A stretch of DNA of 44,494 nt from Deltaproteobacteria bacterium (lineage in GTDB: Bacteria; Desulfobacterota; Binatia; UBA9968). Shown piece after piece: positions 18,480-27,780 of this stretch. Position 1 is the first letter of the stretch. Every line of letters begins with the position of its first letter. The stretch is taken from assembly GCA_030688735.1 (NCBI GenBank), contig JAUYJC010000211.1:1-44494 (forward strand). The letters run 5' to 3'. A program made the translations under genes and the position numbers. Below the pieces are notes generated by a model, which ran no database searches, was not told the DNA's origin, and was given only the letters and a program-made list of their open reading frames with translations.

Positions 18480-20291
18480 TTATTTCTTGTTCGCCGGCCG
18501 GAACGGATGACAATCTCGGCAGGCTGTTTTTGGATTGTGGTTCGACTTATCGGCATGGCAGCCGGAACAAACCTCTCTTTTGGCCGCTTGCCACTCATGC
18601 GGAAGATGACAAGTCGTGCAGTCCGCGGCGGCGTGTGTCGCCTTAAGATGCAGCTCTGCGCGGTTGGGATGACATGAAGCGCAGGGTTTGACCGGCTTAA
18701 GGTGCTGTTCCTTAAGATGACAAGTTGAACAAGGAAGAGACGCCATGGGTGCGCCTTTGGGCTGCACGTGACAGGTAACGCACTCCCGCACCATGCCTCT
18801 TCCCCTCGTGTGACACTGATTGCAGCTCAGCACCGCATGCTTTCCCAACAGCGGCCACGGATGCTCGAATTTCTCAGCCGCCGCGACATCGGTGGGTTTT
18901 GGCACCGCGCTGTCCTGGTCGATGATCGTGTGGCAGAGCTGACAATCCCTGCCTAACACTTTGCCTTCCCCGCTCACATGGTTTCCTTCGTGGCAGCGAA
19001 AGCAACCCGGGTATAGTGTATGGCCGATGTTGTCAGGATGGGTGCGCCAGTCTACTTTCATCTCGGGAAAGATGTTGGTCTGATAGATTTTTTGCGTCTC
19101 CGCGATCGCCTTCTTGATCGCTTCGCGCCGGGTCTTGTGAATCTTCGGGTATTGCTTGACGTAGAAACTATCGATCGCGGTGGCGATTCCCTCCCTGGCT
19201 TTTTCCTTGTTCGGATATGTTTGGCTCAACGCGTGCACGGCCTCTCTCTTGATGTAGGGCAGGGTCGAATCGATGAGGCCGGTGAGAAGGGCCAAATCCA
19301 CCGCGCCATCCGGATCGCGGAAGATATGGCTCGGGCGGTTATGGCAGTCGATACAATCCATCCGATGCAACTTGATCTTTTTCAATTGCTCGGGGGTGAG
19401 GGAAACCGAACGATCGAAATACTCGGTGATCCTTCCTTGGTTGTCTTTGATCCTCACCCAGGGAATCTTTTGCCGCTGCGGATCCGTGGCGCCGTACCAC
19501 ACCTCGTTGGCAATATTCATGTGCCAGTGGATTCCTGCGGTGATCCCGGTGGTAGGGCTGCCCCCGCCGATGCGCAGCAGGCTTCTGATTTGCCGTACGC
19601 TGTTCTTCTCGTCGTGGCTAAATCGGGTGATGACTTTGAGTTGGGCGCCGAAGAATTTTTCCGGCCAGTGACACTGTTCGCAGGTTTCCTGGGCCGGTCT
19701 GAGGCTGTGAACCGGAGTCGGAATCGGGCGCGGATATTTATTAAGAAGAACCGAATAAATCTGGTAAGCCCCGGCCAACTTGGATCGAACATACCAGCCG
19801 GCTCCCGATCCCACATGACATTGGGCGCAGGTCACGCGCGCATGGGGAGATTCCTTGTAAGCGGTGTGCTCCGGCTCCATGGGCGTATGACAAAGCTCGC
19901 CGCAAAACGTCACCGACTCGGTAAAATGATAGGCCTGGTAGCTGAGCGTGGAAACGACACCAATCAGCAGAACGGATGACACCACGACAATGAAAAAAAG
20001 CCCGCGGGTTTTCGCTTCATTCAAATCGATCCGGGGATAAGGCGGCAAATCGCCGCCTTTGACCCGTCGCCATCGTTCCAACAAGGCGCCGATGGGAATG
20101 AGGAAAACGCCCAGCAGAAAAAGCACGGGATAGATTATATAAATGAAAATGCCGAGGTAGGGGTTGGCCCTTCCCATGATCGCTTCGATCGATAATAAGA
20201 AGATCACCGAGAAAAGGCTGAACAGAACCAGCCCCATGCCTACGAGACTCAAAGGGTGGCGCAGATAAGCGCGAATGTGACTGTCAACCAA
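18480..20291 (-). CDS. NapC/NrfH-like N-terminus fused to a long multiheme cytochrome c
   Basis: Several N-terminal TM segments; 12 CXXCH plus one CGELCH (CX3CH) at FTESVTFCGELCHTPMEPEHTAY. Confidence 0.9.
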   Translation of the reverse strand: MVDSHIRAYLRHPLSLVGMGLVLFSLFSVIFLLSIEAIMGRANPYLGIFIYIIYPVLFLLGVFLIPIGALLERWRRVKGGDLPPYPRIDLNEAKTRGLFFIVVVSSVLLIGVVSTLSYQAYHFTESVTFCGELCHTPMEPEHTAYKESPHARVTCAQCHVGSGAGWYVRSKLAGAYQIYSVLLNKYPRPIPTPVHSLRPAQETCEQCHWPEKFFGAQLKVITRFSHDEKNSVRQIRSLLRIGGGSPTTGITAGIHWHMNIANEVWYGATDPQRQKIPWVRIKDNQGRITEYFDRSVSLTPEQLKKIKLHRMDCIDCHNRPSHIFRDPDGAVDLALLTGLIDSTLPYIKREAVHALSQTYPNKEKAREGIATAIDSFYVKQYPKIHKTRREAIKKAIAETQKIYQTNIFPEMKVDWRTHPDNIGHTLYPGCFRCHEGNHVSGEGKVLGRDCQLCHTIIDQDSAVPKPTDVAAAEKFEHPWPLLGKHAVLSCNQCHTRGRGMVRECVTCHVQPKGAPMASLPCSTCHLKEQHLKPVKPCASCHPNRAELHLKATHAAADCTTCHLPHEWQAAKREVCSGCHADKSNHNPKTACRDCHPFRPANKK

Positions 20292-20445
20292 GGTGTTTGC
20301 CCCTTTCCATAGGTAGTTTTTCCCTAAACAATAGGCTCTTTATTTCCACTTTTTGGATCTTTTCCGAATCGATTTTTTCCGCGAGATTAGTTAAATTAGA
20401 AACGAAATCAAAAGGCCAGTCAGGTCTAGAAGGAGGAACCAAGCC

Positions 20446-20757
20446 ATGAAACGTTACAATGGCCATCATCGAGTCGAGGCGGGTTTCTATTGGACTCCCG
20501 CGCGATGGGAGATCATCACCGTTCCGAGGGAGGGCGGCATGCTTCCCGGTGGCGAGGAGATCACTTACGTCAGGCTCCCCGTAACGCTGGTGATGCTTGT
20601 CGGCGCCATGCTCGGCGCCGCTTATGTGATCTTTCTCCCCCTGATTGGATTTGTCATCTTCTTTGGCTTTGCCGGCAAGAAACTCTGGCATCTGTTGGCC
20701 AGAGCGCTGAGGCCGATGCTGCCGAATCCGGCACGGGCCCCTGAAGAAGGAGACTAG
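20446..20757 (+). CDS. Small membrane protein of unknown function
   Basis: 103 aa with AGGAGG-like SD upstream and two adjacent TM helices (VTLVMLVGAMLGAAYVIFLPLIGFVIFFGF); only + strand gene in the electron-transfer block. Confidence 0.65.
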   Translation: MKRYNGHHRVEAGFYWTPARWEIITVPREGGMLPGGEEITYVRLPVTLVMLVGAMLGAAYVIFLPLIGFVIFFGFAGKKLWHLLARALRPMLPNPARAPEEGD

Positions 20758-20795
20758 GGAGTCGTGCGAGCGCGTTGGATCGGGACAGAGACGGG

Positions 20796-21446
20796 TCACT
20801 CGACGATTCCTCGCTGGAGGGCGAACTTAATCAGTTCGGCCCTGTTGTGGATACCGAGTTTGTCGGCGATGTTTGCTCGGTGTGCCATGGCGGTCTTGAC
20901 GCTAATCGTGAGGATCTCGGCGATCTCTTTGTTGGTCTTCCCTTCGGCGACGAGCTTCAAGACCTGTTTCTCCCGGTCCGTCAAGGTCTCGTAAGCATCT
21001 TCTTGCTGCGGCGGCTGACGACCGCCCAGATATCCCTCGATCACGGCAGGGGCGACGTCGGGGTGCAGGAAGGTTCCTCCCCGGTGTACGGATCGAATTG
21101 CGGATACCAGTTCGGCCCCGGCAACGCGTTTTAGAACGTAGCCGGAAACCCCGGCCTTGAGAAAACGATAAAGGTATTCCTGGTTCGCGTACTGTGTGAG
21201 AACGATGATCTTTACCTCCGGACAAATTTTCTTGAGTTCTAAGGTCGCTTCTAATCCACCTAAACCGGGCATCGCTATATCCATCAGTACAATATCAGGA
21301 CGCAGCTTTTTAACCTGGTCAATGGCCTCTTTCCCGTCGGCCGCTTCGCCCGTCACCTCTAAATCTTCGTACTTAGACAGTAGGGCTCTAATCCCCTCGC
21401 GGAACAGAGCATGGTCGTCAGCAATGAAGACTCTGATCTTTTTCAT
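20796..21446 (-). CDS. NarL/FixJ-family response regulator (REC + LuxR HTH)
   Basis: MKKIRVFIADDHALFREGIRALL, DIVLMDIAMPGLGG, LTDREKQVLKLVAEGKTNKEIAEIL. Confidence 0.95.
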   Translation of the reverse strand: MKKIRVFIADDHALFREGIRALLSKYEDLEVTGEAADGKEAIDQVKKLRPDIVLMDIAMPGLGGLEATLELKKICPEVKIIVLTQYANQEYLYRFLKAGVSGYVLKRVAGAELVSAIRSVHRGGTFLHPDVAPAVIEGYLGGRQPPQQEDAYETLTDREKQVLKLVAEGKTNKEIAEILTISVKTAMAHRANIADKLGIHNRAELIKFALQRGIVE

Positions 21447-23304
21447 GTTTCCCGACGTTTGGCTCCAACCAGTCGGCAACCGGGATTTCGACCCTTAGCC
21501 GAGTTCCTGTCTGAGGTGTCGAAGTGACACTGAGATTGCCGTTAAGAAGACTGGCTCGCTCTTTCATTCCGAGGAGACCGAGTGATTTTTCCGCCGACGT
21601 CAACACACTCTTGAGTTCAAAGCCCTTGCCGTTGTCCTCTACTTCAAGACGTATCGAACCGCAACCGTATTGCAGCGTAATCTTGACCGCGTTGGCCTCC
21701 GCGTGTTTGGCAATGTTGGAGATCGCTTCCTGACCAATCCTGAACAGACAGGTCTCGACCTCGGGATTGACTCTTCGCTCGGCTCCGACAATATCGATCG
21801 ACACGTCGATGCCCATCGCTTCTAGCCGATTCTCCGCAATCCACCGTAAAGCGGAAGAGAGGCCAAGATCATCCAGAACGGAGGGTCGCAGGTCATAGAT
21901 CAATTGGTGAATGCTGTCCAGGGCTCTGTTAGCCATGGTCTTCATCCGTAAAAAACCCTCTTTGAGTTCACCGCTAGCGCCGCTGGCGCTGGTTTCGATC
22001 GACAGCAGAAAAGTCGCCAAATCCTGACTGGTCTCATCGTGAAGCTCTCGAGCGATCCTCTTTCGCTCCTCCTCCTGTGCAAGGATCAGTTTCTTCAAGA
22101 GCTCACCCCGGGCTTCCTCTTGCTTTTGCAGTTCTTGGTAGAGAGACTGGATCTCCTGCGTTCTCTCTTGAACTTTTCTTTCCAATTCTCGCTTCCCTTC
22201 GGCGATAGCCTCCATGGAAGTGTTGAGCGTCATGCGCATGTTGTCTAGCGATCGCCCGAGTGAACCTATTTCGTCATCACCTAAAGGCCGGATAGGCTCA
22301 TCGAGATTTCCCTCGCTGATCCGTCTCGCCGCCTGCGTGAGTATCCTCAGGGGTCTCGTCAGGCTTCGGGCCATTCCCCAGGCAAACAAGAGGGCGACCA
22401 GGATCGTCAAAAAGCCCGCCATTAAAAGCGTTCGCCTGACTCCGGAAACAAGAGCCAATGCCTCGTTTTCCGGCTGTCGGATGGTTAGCCCCCAGGGCGC
22501 ATTCGTCAAAGGCGCGAAAGCGATGACCTCTCGCTCCCGATCAGAAGACCCCACCGTCTCATGACAGCTATGGCAAGATCCCACCACCGATTTTTTTTGC
22601 TTGATCAATCCCGCCAAGAAGCGGCCGTGATCGCTATCGATGAACATCCGTTCCGCCTTGGTGGACGCCAATACTCTTCCGCGTCCGTCAATGACGTCCA
22701 TGTAAATGCCTTTACCCAGACGGTTTGAATGGACCAGAGAACTGAAACGGGGGTTTTGTGGATTTAGTTCGCCGCCGACCACCCCAACCAGCTTTCCATG
22801 CCAGTCACGGACCGGAACCGTAGCATAAACTCTCTTAGCCGGTTCGGAAATAAGATTCGAAACCTCCGGCCGACCATCCCGGAGAGCGGCCTGAACCGGC
22901 TGAAGCAAGAATAGGCTCTCGCGAATCCTCTCGATGTGATAAGGCTCCACCCAAACCGTTTTCCCTTGGACGTCAACTAGAAATACACTCTCGGTAAAAA
23001 GGGAACGAAGATAGGTTTCTTGAAGCGCCTTTTTGACGCCTTGAAGATCATTATTCTCCAGGCGGCCTCGAATCGTCAGCGACGCCTCCTGCAACAAGAC
23101 CAGATTCGATTTCAGGACGTAGTCGATATTATCGGCGAGCGCCTGAGCGAGGTGTTGGCGCTCGTTCAATGCCCGCTCGGAAACCTCTTGCGTCCCCCAC
23201 ATGCTGGCAGCAAGCAGTATCGCCGCCAGGGCCACCATCCAAAGGCCGACCAGCAGAATCAACCGCCGCCGCAGGCTCCTGCGCAGAAAAACGAGTTCCT
23301 TCAT
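21418..23304 (-). CDS. Sensor histidine kinase (Cache-like periplasmic domain, HAMP, HisKA_3/HATPase) with a periplasmic CXXCH motif
   Basis: Two TM segments flank the sensor region; HAMP LTRPLRILTQAARRISEGNLDEPI; ARELHDETSQDLA (HisKA_3); DNGKGFE and GLLGMKERASLLNG. CHSCH at 22561-22575. Confidence 0.93.
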   Translation of the reverse strand: MKELVFLRRSLRRRLILLVGLWMVALAAILLAASMWGTQEVSERALNERQHLAQALADNIDYVLKSNLVLLQEASLTIRGRLENNDLQGVKKALQETYLRSLFTESVFLVDVQGKTVWVEPYHIERIRESLFLLQPVQAALRDGRPEVSNLISEPAKRVYATVPVRDWHGKLVGVVGGELNPQNPRFSSLVHSNRLGKGIYMDVIDGRGRVLASTKAERMFIDSDHGRFLAGLIKQKKSVVGSCHSCHETVGSSDREREVIAFAPLTNAPWGLTIRQPENEALALVSGVRRTLLMAGFLTILVALLFAWGMARSLTRPLRILTQAARRISEGNLDEPIRPLGDDEIGSLGRSLDNMRMTLNTSMEAIAEGKRELERKVQERTQEIQSLYQELQKQEEARGELLKKLILAQEEERKRIARELHDETSQDLATFLLSIETSASGASGELKEGFLRMKTMANRALDSIHQLIYDLRPSVLDDLGLSSALRWIAENRLEAMGIDVSIDIVGAERRVNPEVETCLFRIGQEAISNIAKHAEANAVKITLQYGCGSIRLEVEDNGKGFELKSVLTSAEKSLGLLGMKERASLLNGNLSVTSTPQTGTRLRVEIPVADWLEPNVGKHEKDQSLHC

Positions 23305-23329
23305 TACCTACCGACCCATGGTTGCCACT

Positions 23330-24082
23330 CTACGGTGAGTCCTCGCCTCGCTCCTTTGAGGTTGCTTCCGGAGCCGTCTCCTGTGGTTTAGCTGCCGTCG
23401 TTTTCATGGTCTCGAGCTGGGCATATTCTATAGGATGTTCCTTTTCTATCCGCTCTTCGCTGATCCTTCCGGTAAAGATGCTCGTATCGATGGGGAAGAC
23501 GTCGGGATTCAAGTGGGCATTGTAAATATGCCAGATCAACACGACCAAGAAAGCCAAAAGCCCCTCGTTTGAATGGGCAACCTGCGCCGCCGGGATAACC
23601 TGGCCGGGTAAAAAGTTCGTAAAGAAAATAGGGAAGTAAAGTATAAAGCCGGTCACGATCATAACGACCCCTCCGAGTACTAGCCCCCAGTATTCGAACT
23701 TCTGTCGGTAATCAAAGCGACCGAACCTGGCCTGTTCCTCGGAAATTCCCAGGTAGTATCGAAGTGTCACGATGGCATCGCGAAAATCTTGCTTGGTTGG
23801 AACCATACTGAGATCGAGCCGCTTTTGGACAGTCAGCCAAAGCCCCACGAGCATGTGTTCCAACGCAGCCAAGCTAAAAAGGATACCTGAAATCCTGTGG
23901 AGCCATCGAACTCGATCGATCCCCCCCAGTTGAACCGTAAGCCATTGAGCCCAACCGGACGCGAAAAACTTTTGCGGAAACCCAGTGAGAGCGAGCACGA
24001 TGAAAAGCACCATGATCAAGAGATGTTCTGTGCGTTGCCGGACGCTGAACCTAATCAAGTATCGCTGGCGAATCTGTTCCAT
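23330..24082 (-). CDS. Membrane cytochrome b subunit (FdnI/HydC-like, di-heme b561 type)
   Basis: MEQIRQRYLIRFSVRQRTEHLLIMVLFIVLALTGFP; conserved His in TM helices; C-term HLNPDVFPIDTSIFTGRISEE. Confidence 0.85.
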   Translation of the reverse strand: MEQIRQRYLIRFSVRQRTEHLLIMVLFIVLALTGFPQKFFASGWAQWLTVQLGGIDRVRWLHRISGILFSLAALEHMLVGLWLTVQKRLDLSMVPTKQDFRDAIVTLRYYLGISEEQARFGRFDYRQKFEYWGLVLGGVVMIVTGFILYFPIFFTNFLPGQVIPAAQVAHSNEGLLAFLVVLIWHIYNAHLNPDVFPIDTSIFTGRISEERIEKEHPIEYAQLETMKTTAAKPQETAPEATSKERGEDSP

Positions 24083-24086
24083 GCTT

Positions 24087-25178
24087 TTACCTGTTGACCA
24101 CCAGTCTCCAAATGTGGAGCAGGATCTGCAGGACTAGCCCGACGATGACGAACGGGATAAAGATCTTATAGAACAGCTTAACGTAGTACACCAAAGGCGC
24201 CTTCTCGGGACTCGGCTCGTAGTGAGATAGCCAGGCCGACGGAAAATTTTCCGTCGCCGTCGGATGGCATTTTCGGCAAACTCTCAGAAGATTCGCCTTC
24301 ATGACAGAAGATCGAGGATCCTTGACGGCCATAATGTCATGGACGCCATGACAATCGGTGCAAACGGCCGTCAATGCAGCCGGAGCCGCTTGCTCTTTGC
24401 GATAAAAAGAGGCGGTCATGCCGTGGAAGTCGGTCAGGTACGTTCCCAGGACATTCGTTGAGAGCCGGTATTTTTTCATCAGCTTTTCGTCGCTATGGCA
24501 GCGGGCGCAGAGCTCCGGGGACTTGAGATGGAAAGAAGCCGTTCGGGGATCCTCGATATTGTGCGATCGATGGCAATCCGTACAGGCCGGAACATCGTTG
24601 TTGCCATCCTTTGAGAGCGCCTTGCCATGAACGCTCTGACCGTATTGTTCGTAGATCGCCTTATGACAGCGCGCGCAGGTTTCGGAAATACTAGACTTAG
24701 GAACACGGGGGCGAGCCACATAGTGAGCCCCGTGGCAATCTACGCAAAGAGGCGCTTTCAAGTCTCCTCGGGACAATACCGTATAGTGAACGCTGTCGAG
24801 TGTTTTCGTATAGTTATCGAAATGACAGCCCTTGCAGCTCTCGTAATAAGCGACGGTGAATTCTCGGAGATTCTTGAATGTCCTTGGCGGATGGGGATAG
24901 GTGCTGATGTCACTGTGGCAATTCGTGCATCTCACCTTCTCGCCGTGAACGGAACGCCCAAACCGACCCGCGTCCACGTAGAGCGAGCGCTTCTCTCCGC
25001 TCGGCAACACGATCTCCAACGCCTCCTGACCATGGCAAGTCAGGCAAAACTCGACCTCCGGCGCAAGTTTTTCTCCCCACGAACTCGGCGCAAACAGCAA
25101 TGTGATGAAAACAAAGAGGGCAATGCCACCGCAAGCCGCCCCCCTCGTCGACTGCGCATTATGTAATGCCATTCTCAT
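24087..25178 (-). CDS. Nonaheme cytochrome c with C-terminal TM anchor
   Basis: 9 CXXCH motifs and repeated SVHG segments; C-term FIPFVIVGLVLQILLHIWRLVV. Confidence 0.9.
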   Translation of the reverse strand: MRMALHNAQSTRGAACGGIALFVFITLLFAPSSWGEKLAPEVEFCLTCHGQEALEIVLPSGEKRSLYVDAGRFGRSVHGEKVRCTNCHSDISTYPHPPRTFKNLREFTVAYYESCKGCHFDNYTKTLDSVHYTVLSRGDLKAPLCVDCHGAHYVARPRVPKSSISETCARCHKAIYEQYGQSVHGKALSKDGNNDVPACTDCHRSHNIEDPRTASFHLKSPELCARCHSDEKLMKKYRLSTNVLGTYLTDFHGMTASFYRKEQAAPAALTAVCTDCHGVHDIMAVKDPRSSVMKANLLRVCRKCHPTATENFPSAWLSHYEPSPEKAPLVYYVKLFYKIFIPFVIVGLVLQILLHIWRLVVNR

Positions 25179-26014
25179 TCCGTTATGAAAGCGAATAACG
25201 TCAAACCGAAAAACACAAAACCGCAGGCAACCACGGAAAAACCGATGAGCTTGCCGAAATTCTTAAGCCAAAGGGGCGGCGGATCGGTTTCGATCGCGGC
25301 CAGGCCGTCTTCAGCCAGCAGTTTCTCATATTCCGCTGGACGTTCTTCCCGCAGCTCGCGCTCGCTCACCCTTCCGGTAAAAATAACCAGATCGATGGGG
25401 AACTTCTCGGGTCGCAGGTGACTGTTAAAGAAATGGATTGTGAAAATAAACCAAACCGCCAGAAGCGCCTCGTCCGCATGGATCAACAGGGCGATATTAA
25501 ATAACCATCCCGGTAAAAAGCTGCCGAAAAACGTGGAGAACCACATCATGAAGCCCGAGGTCCCGATGACCAGCATGCCCCAGAATACCGCCCAGTAGTC
25601 GAACTTTTCCCAGTAAGTGAAGCAGCCGAACCGGGGTCGCGGTCCCTGTCCGAAAAACCACCGAAAGTGCTGCAACATTTCAAAAAAGTCGTTGAGCTGA
25701 GGAACCAGCGAGTTGGCTCCGAAAAAGACGCCAACGTCATGCCTGATGAACACCCTGCGTAGGAGAGTTCCGACATGGATCAAAAAACAGAACGTCAGGA
25801 TGAGCGCGAAGGTCTTGTGAAAAAAGAGCACCGCTCCGAATCCCCCCATAATGTTCGCCAAAGCAGCGGCCCATGGCGCCTGGTTAAACCTGAGCGGCAT
25901 CCCTGACGCCGCCAGCCCCAGAAAGCTGAACATGAGAAAGCCGTGAAGAAGCCGATTGAACAGGTCAAAGCGCAGGAAGTACCTTGGCGCCCGGTCAAGA
26001 CTCTCGTTTCTCAT
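25175..26014 (-). CDS. Membrane cytochrome b subunit (FdnI/HydC-like), paralogue of 23330..24082
   Basis: RFDLFNRLLHGFLMFSFLGLAASGMPLRF; C-term HLRPEKFPIDLVIFTGRVSERELREERPAEYEKL parallels the paralogue. Confidence 0.85.
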   Translation of the reverse strand: MRNESLDRAPRYFLRFDLFNRLLHGFLMFSFLGLAASGMPLRFNQAPWAAALANIMGGFGAVLFFHKTFALILTFCFLIHVGTLLRRVFIRHDVGVFFGANSLVPQLNDFFEMLQHFRWFFGQGPRPRFGCFTYWEKFDYWAVFWGMLVIGTSGFMMWFSTFFGSFLPGWLFNIALLIHADEALLAVWFIFTIHFFNSHLRPEKFPIDLVIFTGRVSERELREERPAEYEKLLAEDGLAAIETDPPPLWLKNFGKLIGFSVVACGFVFFGLTLFAFITE

Positions 26015-26024
26015 CGTCTTCCCC

Positions 26025-27332
26025 TTAATCGTCGGAGTCAGGCCCCTTTGCCGAGTCCCCATTAGAACCCCTTCGACGCCACACCTCTAAGGAAGATCTC
26101 AACAGCCACAGTACGGCGTGCAAACCAAAAAAAACAAAAACCCCTATGAGCAACCCCTCCATGAAAAGCGTCGCATAGTAAAGCCTTGGGTATTTCTCCT
26201 TATCGGTGGGGTCTCCGTGGGGAGAATAAAGAACAAAATTCTCGTTAGCTTTAGGATGACACTTGCGGCAGGTCGAAACCAAGTTTGTCCCCGACACGGA
26301 AGATTGGCGATCGGAAATCGCGCGAATCTGGTGCGAACCGTGGCAATCCGAACAGCGGGCTACCCGGGTAAAACCCAAAGCCGTAACTTGTCCATGGAAT
26401 GTGTCCCGATAAGTTCTAAGTGACTGTCGATGGCAGGTGCCGCATTCTTTGACGATCTCCAACTTCCACGCAGGCCCCTCAACCCGGCGGATTTCATGCG
26501 CGGTGTGGCAATCGATGCAAACTGGCGCGCCGGAGCTTCCCGCGTTGACCGCCCGACCGTGAACGCTTGTGACATAATCGGCCAGGACTCCAGCGTGACA
26601 AGAGCCGCAGGTCGATGGAACACGGGCTCGGTAAACCTTTGAGTCGCGGTCGTTCTTGGGTTTGATATCATGGGAGCCATGGCAACTTGCACAATGGGCT
26701 GCAACCAGGAGGCCGCTTTTCGCCAGCGCGCGTCCGTGAATCGAATCCATGTAAAGCTGGTACGCATTAGCGACAGGAATGTTATGTTTTTTCGCCAATT
26801 CCGGATTGCCGTGACAGGCGCCGCAGGTGTAGGGCAGTTGCAGCGGATAGACTTTCGACTGGGGATGGGCCGCCTTCATAATATCGTGCTTGCCATGGCA
26901 GTCGCTGCAAGCCGCAGCATCTCCATCACCGTTTGTACGCGCCTTTCCATGCACGCTCTGGGAGTAAACCTTGGCGGCATCCGAGTGACACGTGGCGCAC
27001 TGGACCGGCTTCAGTTCAGCGGCGTGGGGAACCTGAGAAATATCGCTATGGCAGGCCGCGCACGGCAACGGCGCATGCACGGATTGGGAAAAACGCTGCG
27101 GGTCGACGGTCAAGGAAACTTTTTTCCCTTGGCGTTCCTTTTCCAGGCCGGGCACGGAATGACACGACAAACAGACCTCATTTGCAGGGGCCGCCGCAGC
27201 GGAACCCGCAACGGGAAAGAAAATCATCGCGACGAGGACGATCAAGCCAATCAGCACCGGCCATTTTTCTCCAGGTCTATGAACGCGAATAAGACTGCCC
27301 CCTCCGGTTGCGGCGATTGCCGATGTTTTCAC
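26025..27332 (-). CDS. Undecaheme cytochrome c with C-terminal TM anchor
   Basis: 11 CXXCH motifs; signal/TM N-term, TM near C-term; SVHG/HGRA repeats. Confidence 0.9.
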   Translation of the reverse strand: MKTSAIAATGGGSLIRVHRPGEKWPVLIGLIVLVAMIFFPVAGSAAAAPANEVCLSCHSVPGLEKERQGKKVSLTVDPQRFSQSVHAPLPCAACHSDISQVPHAAELKPVQCATCHSDAAKVYSQSVHGKARTNGDGDAAACSDCHGKHDIMKAAHPQSKVYPLQLPYTCGACHGNPELAKKHNIPVANAYQLYMDSIHGRALAKSGLLVAAHCASCHGSHDIKPKNDRDSKVYRARVPSTCGSCHAGVLADYVTSVHGRAVNAGSSGAPVCIDCHTAHEIRRVEGPAWKLEIVKECGTCHRQSLRTYRDTFHGQVTALGFTRVARCSDCHGSHQIRAISDRQSSVSGTNLVSTCRKCHPKANENFVLYSPHGDPTDKEKYPRLYYATLFMEGLLIGVFVFFGLHAVLWLLRSSLEVWRRRGSNGDSAKGPDSDD

Positions 27333-27669
27333 ATGCCGTGACGCATTCCGATCGGCTGATTTCGCTTGTCGCGATTGACGAACGTAAATCAGAGCGAAAG
27401 TGCCACAACTGAGATCAGCGCTTTCCCCGAACGGCTCCCCTATTTCTGGGGTATTGCCGAGTTGCTGTTTTTTCTAACTCTTTTCGCCCTACAGGGCTGC
27501 GTCCGCCTGCTCTCCGGTGAAGCGCAATTGATATGCCATCTCGCTACCAAAGGGGATGCCACGGTGCAGACTGTGGTGCTATCTAACCGTTCAATCTTTC
27601 AGTATTTTTTTTAACTTATCAACGATAAAAGGCTATTTACAGTTTGGTGGGCTAAATCGGGCGGTGGCG

Positions 27670-27717
27670 CTTCGCAATGCTGCGAAGTAGCTGCGCTAGA
27701 ATTCGCACAGGCGAATT
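27670..27717. repeat. Two adjacent short perfect hairpins in the intergenic region
   Basis: CTTCGCA-atgc-TGCGAAG (27670-27687) and AATTCGC-acag-GCGAATT (27700-27717). Confidence 0.6.
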
Positions 27718-27755
27718 TGATGATGAGAGGACTAAATGGCTCGCTCCAACAAACG

Positions 27756-27780
27756 AAAAGGGGGGCAATGCCCCCCTTTT
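27756..27780 (-). terminator. Intrinsic terminator downstream of the triheme cytochrome gene
   Basis: Perfect 11-bp stem AAAAGGGGGGC-aat-GCCCCCCTTTT. Confidence 0.85.

Noticed and set aside
15288-20291. Dissimilatory nitrite reduction (nrf) operon
   Set aside because: NrfC/NrfD-like proteins are present but no NrfA catalytic cytochrome was found in the window.
20284-20799. 171 aa - strand ORF
   Set aside because: Antisense to the small membrane protein with SD; no recognisable domain.
27366-27614. 82 aa + strand ORF
   Set aside because: No SD or motif; lies in the structured leader region. I also considered cobalamin, glycine and c-di-GMP riboswitches but saw no convincing consensus.
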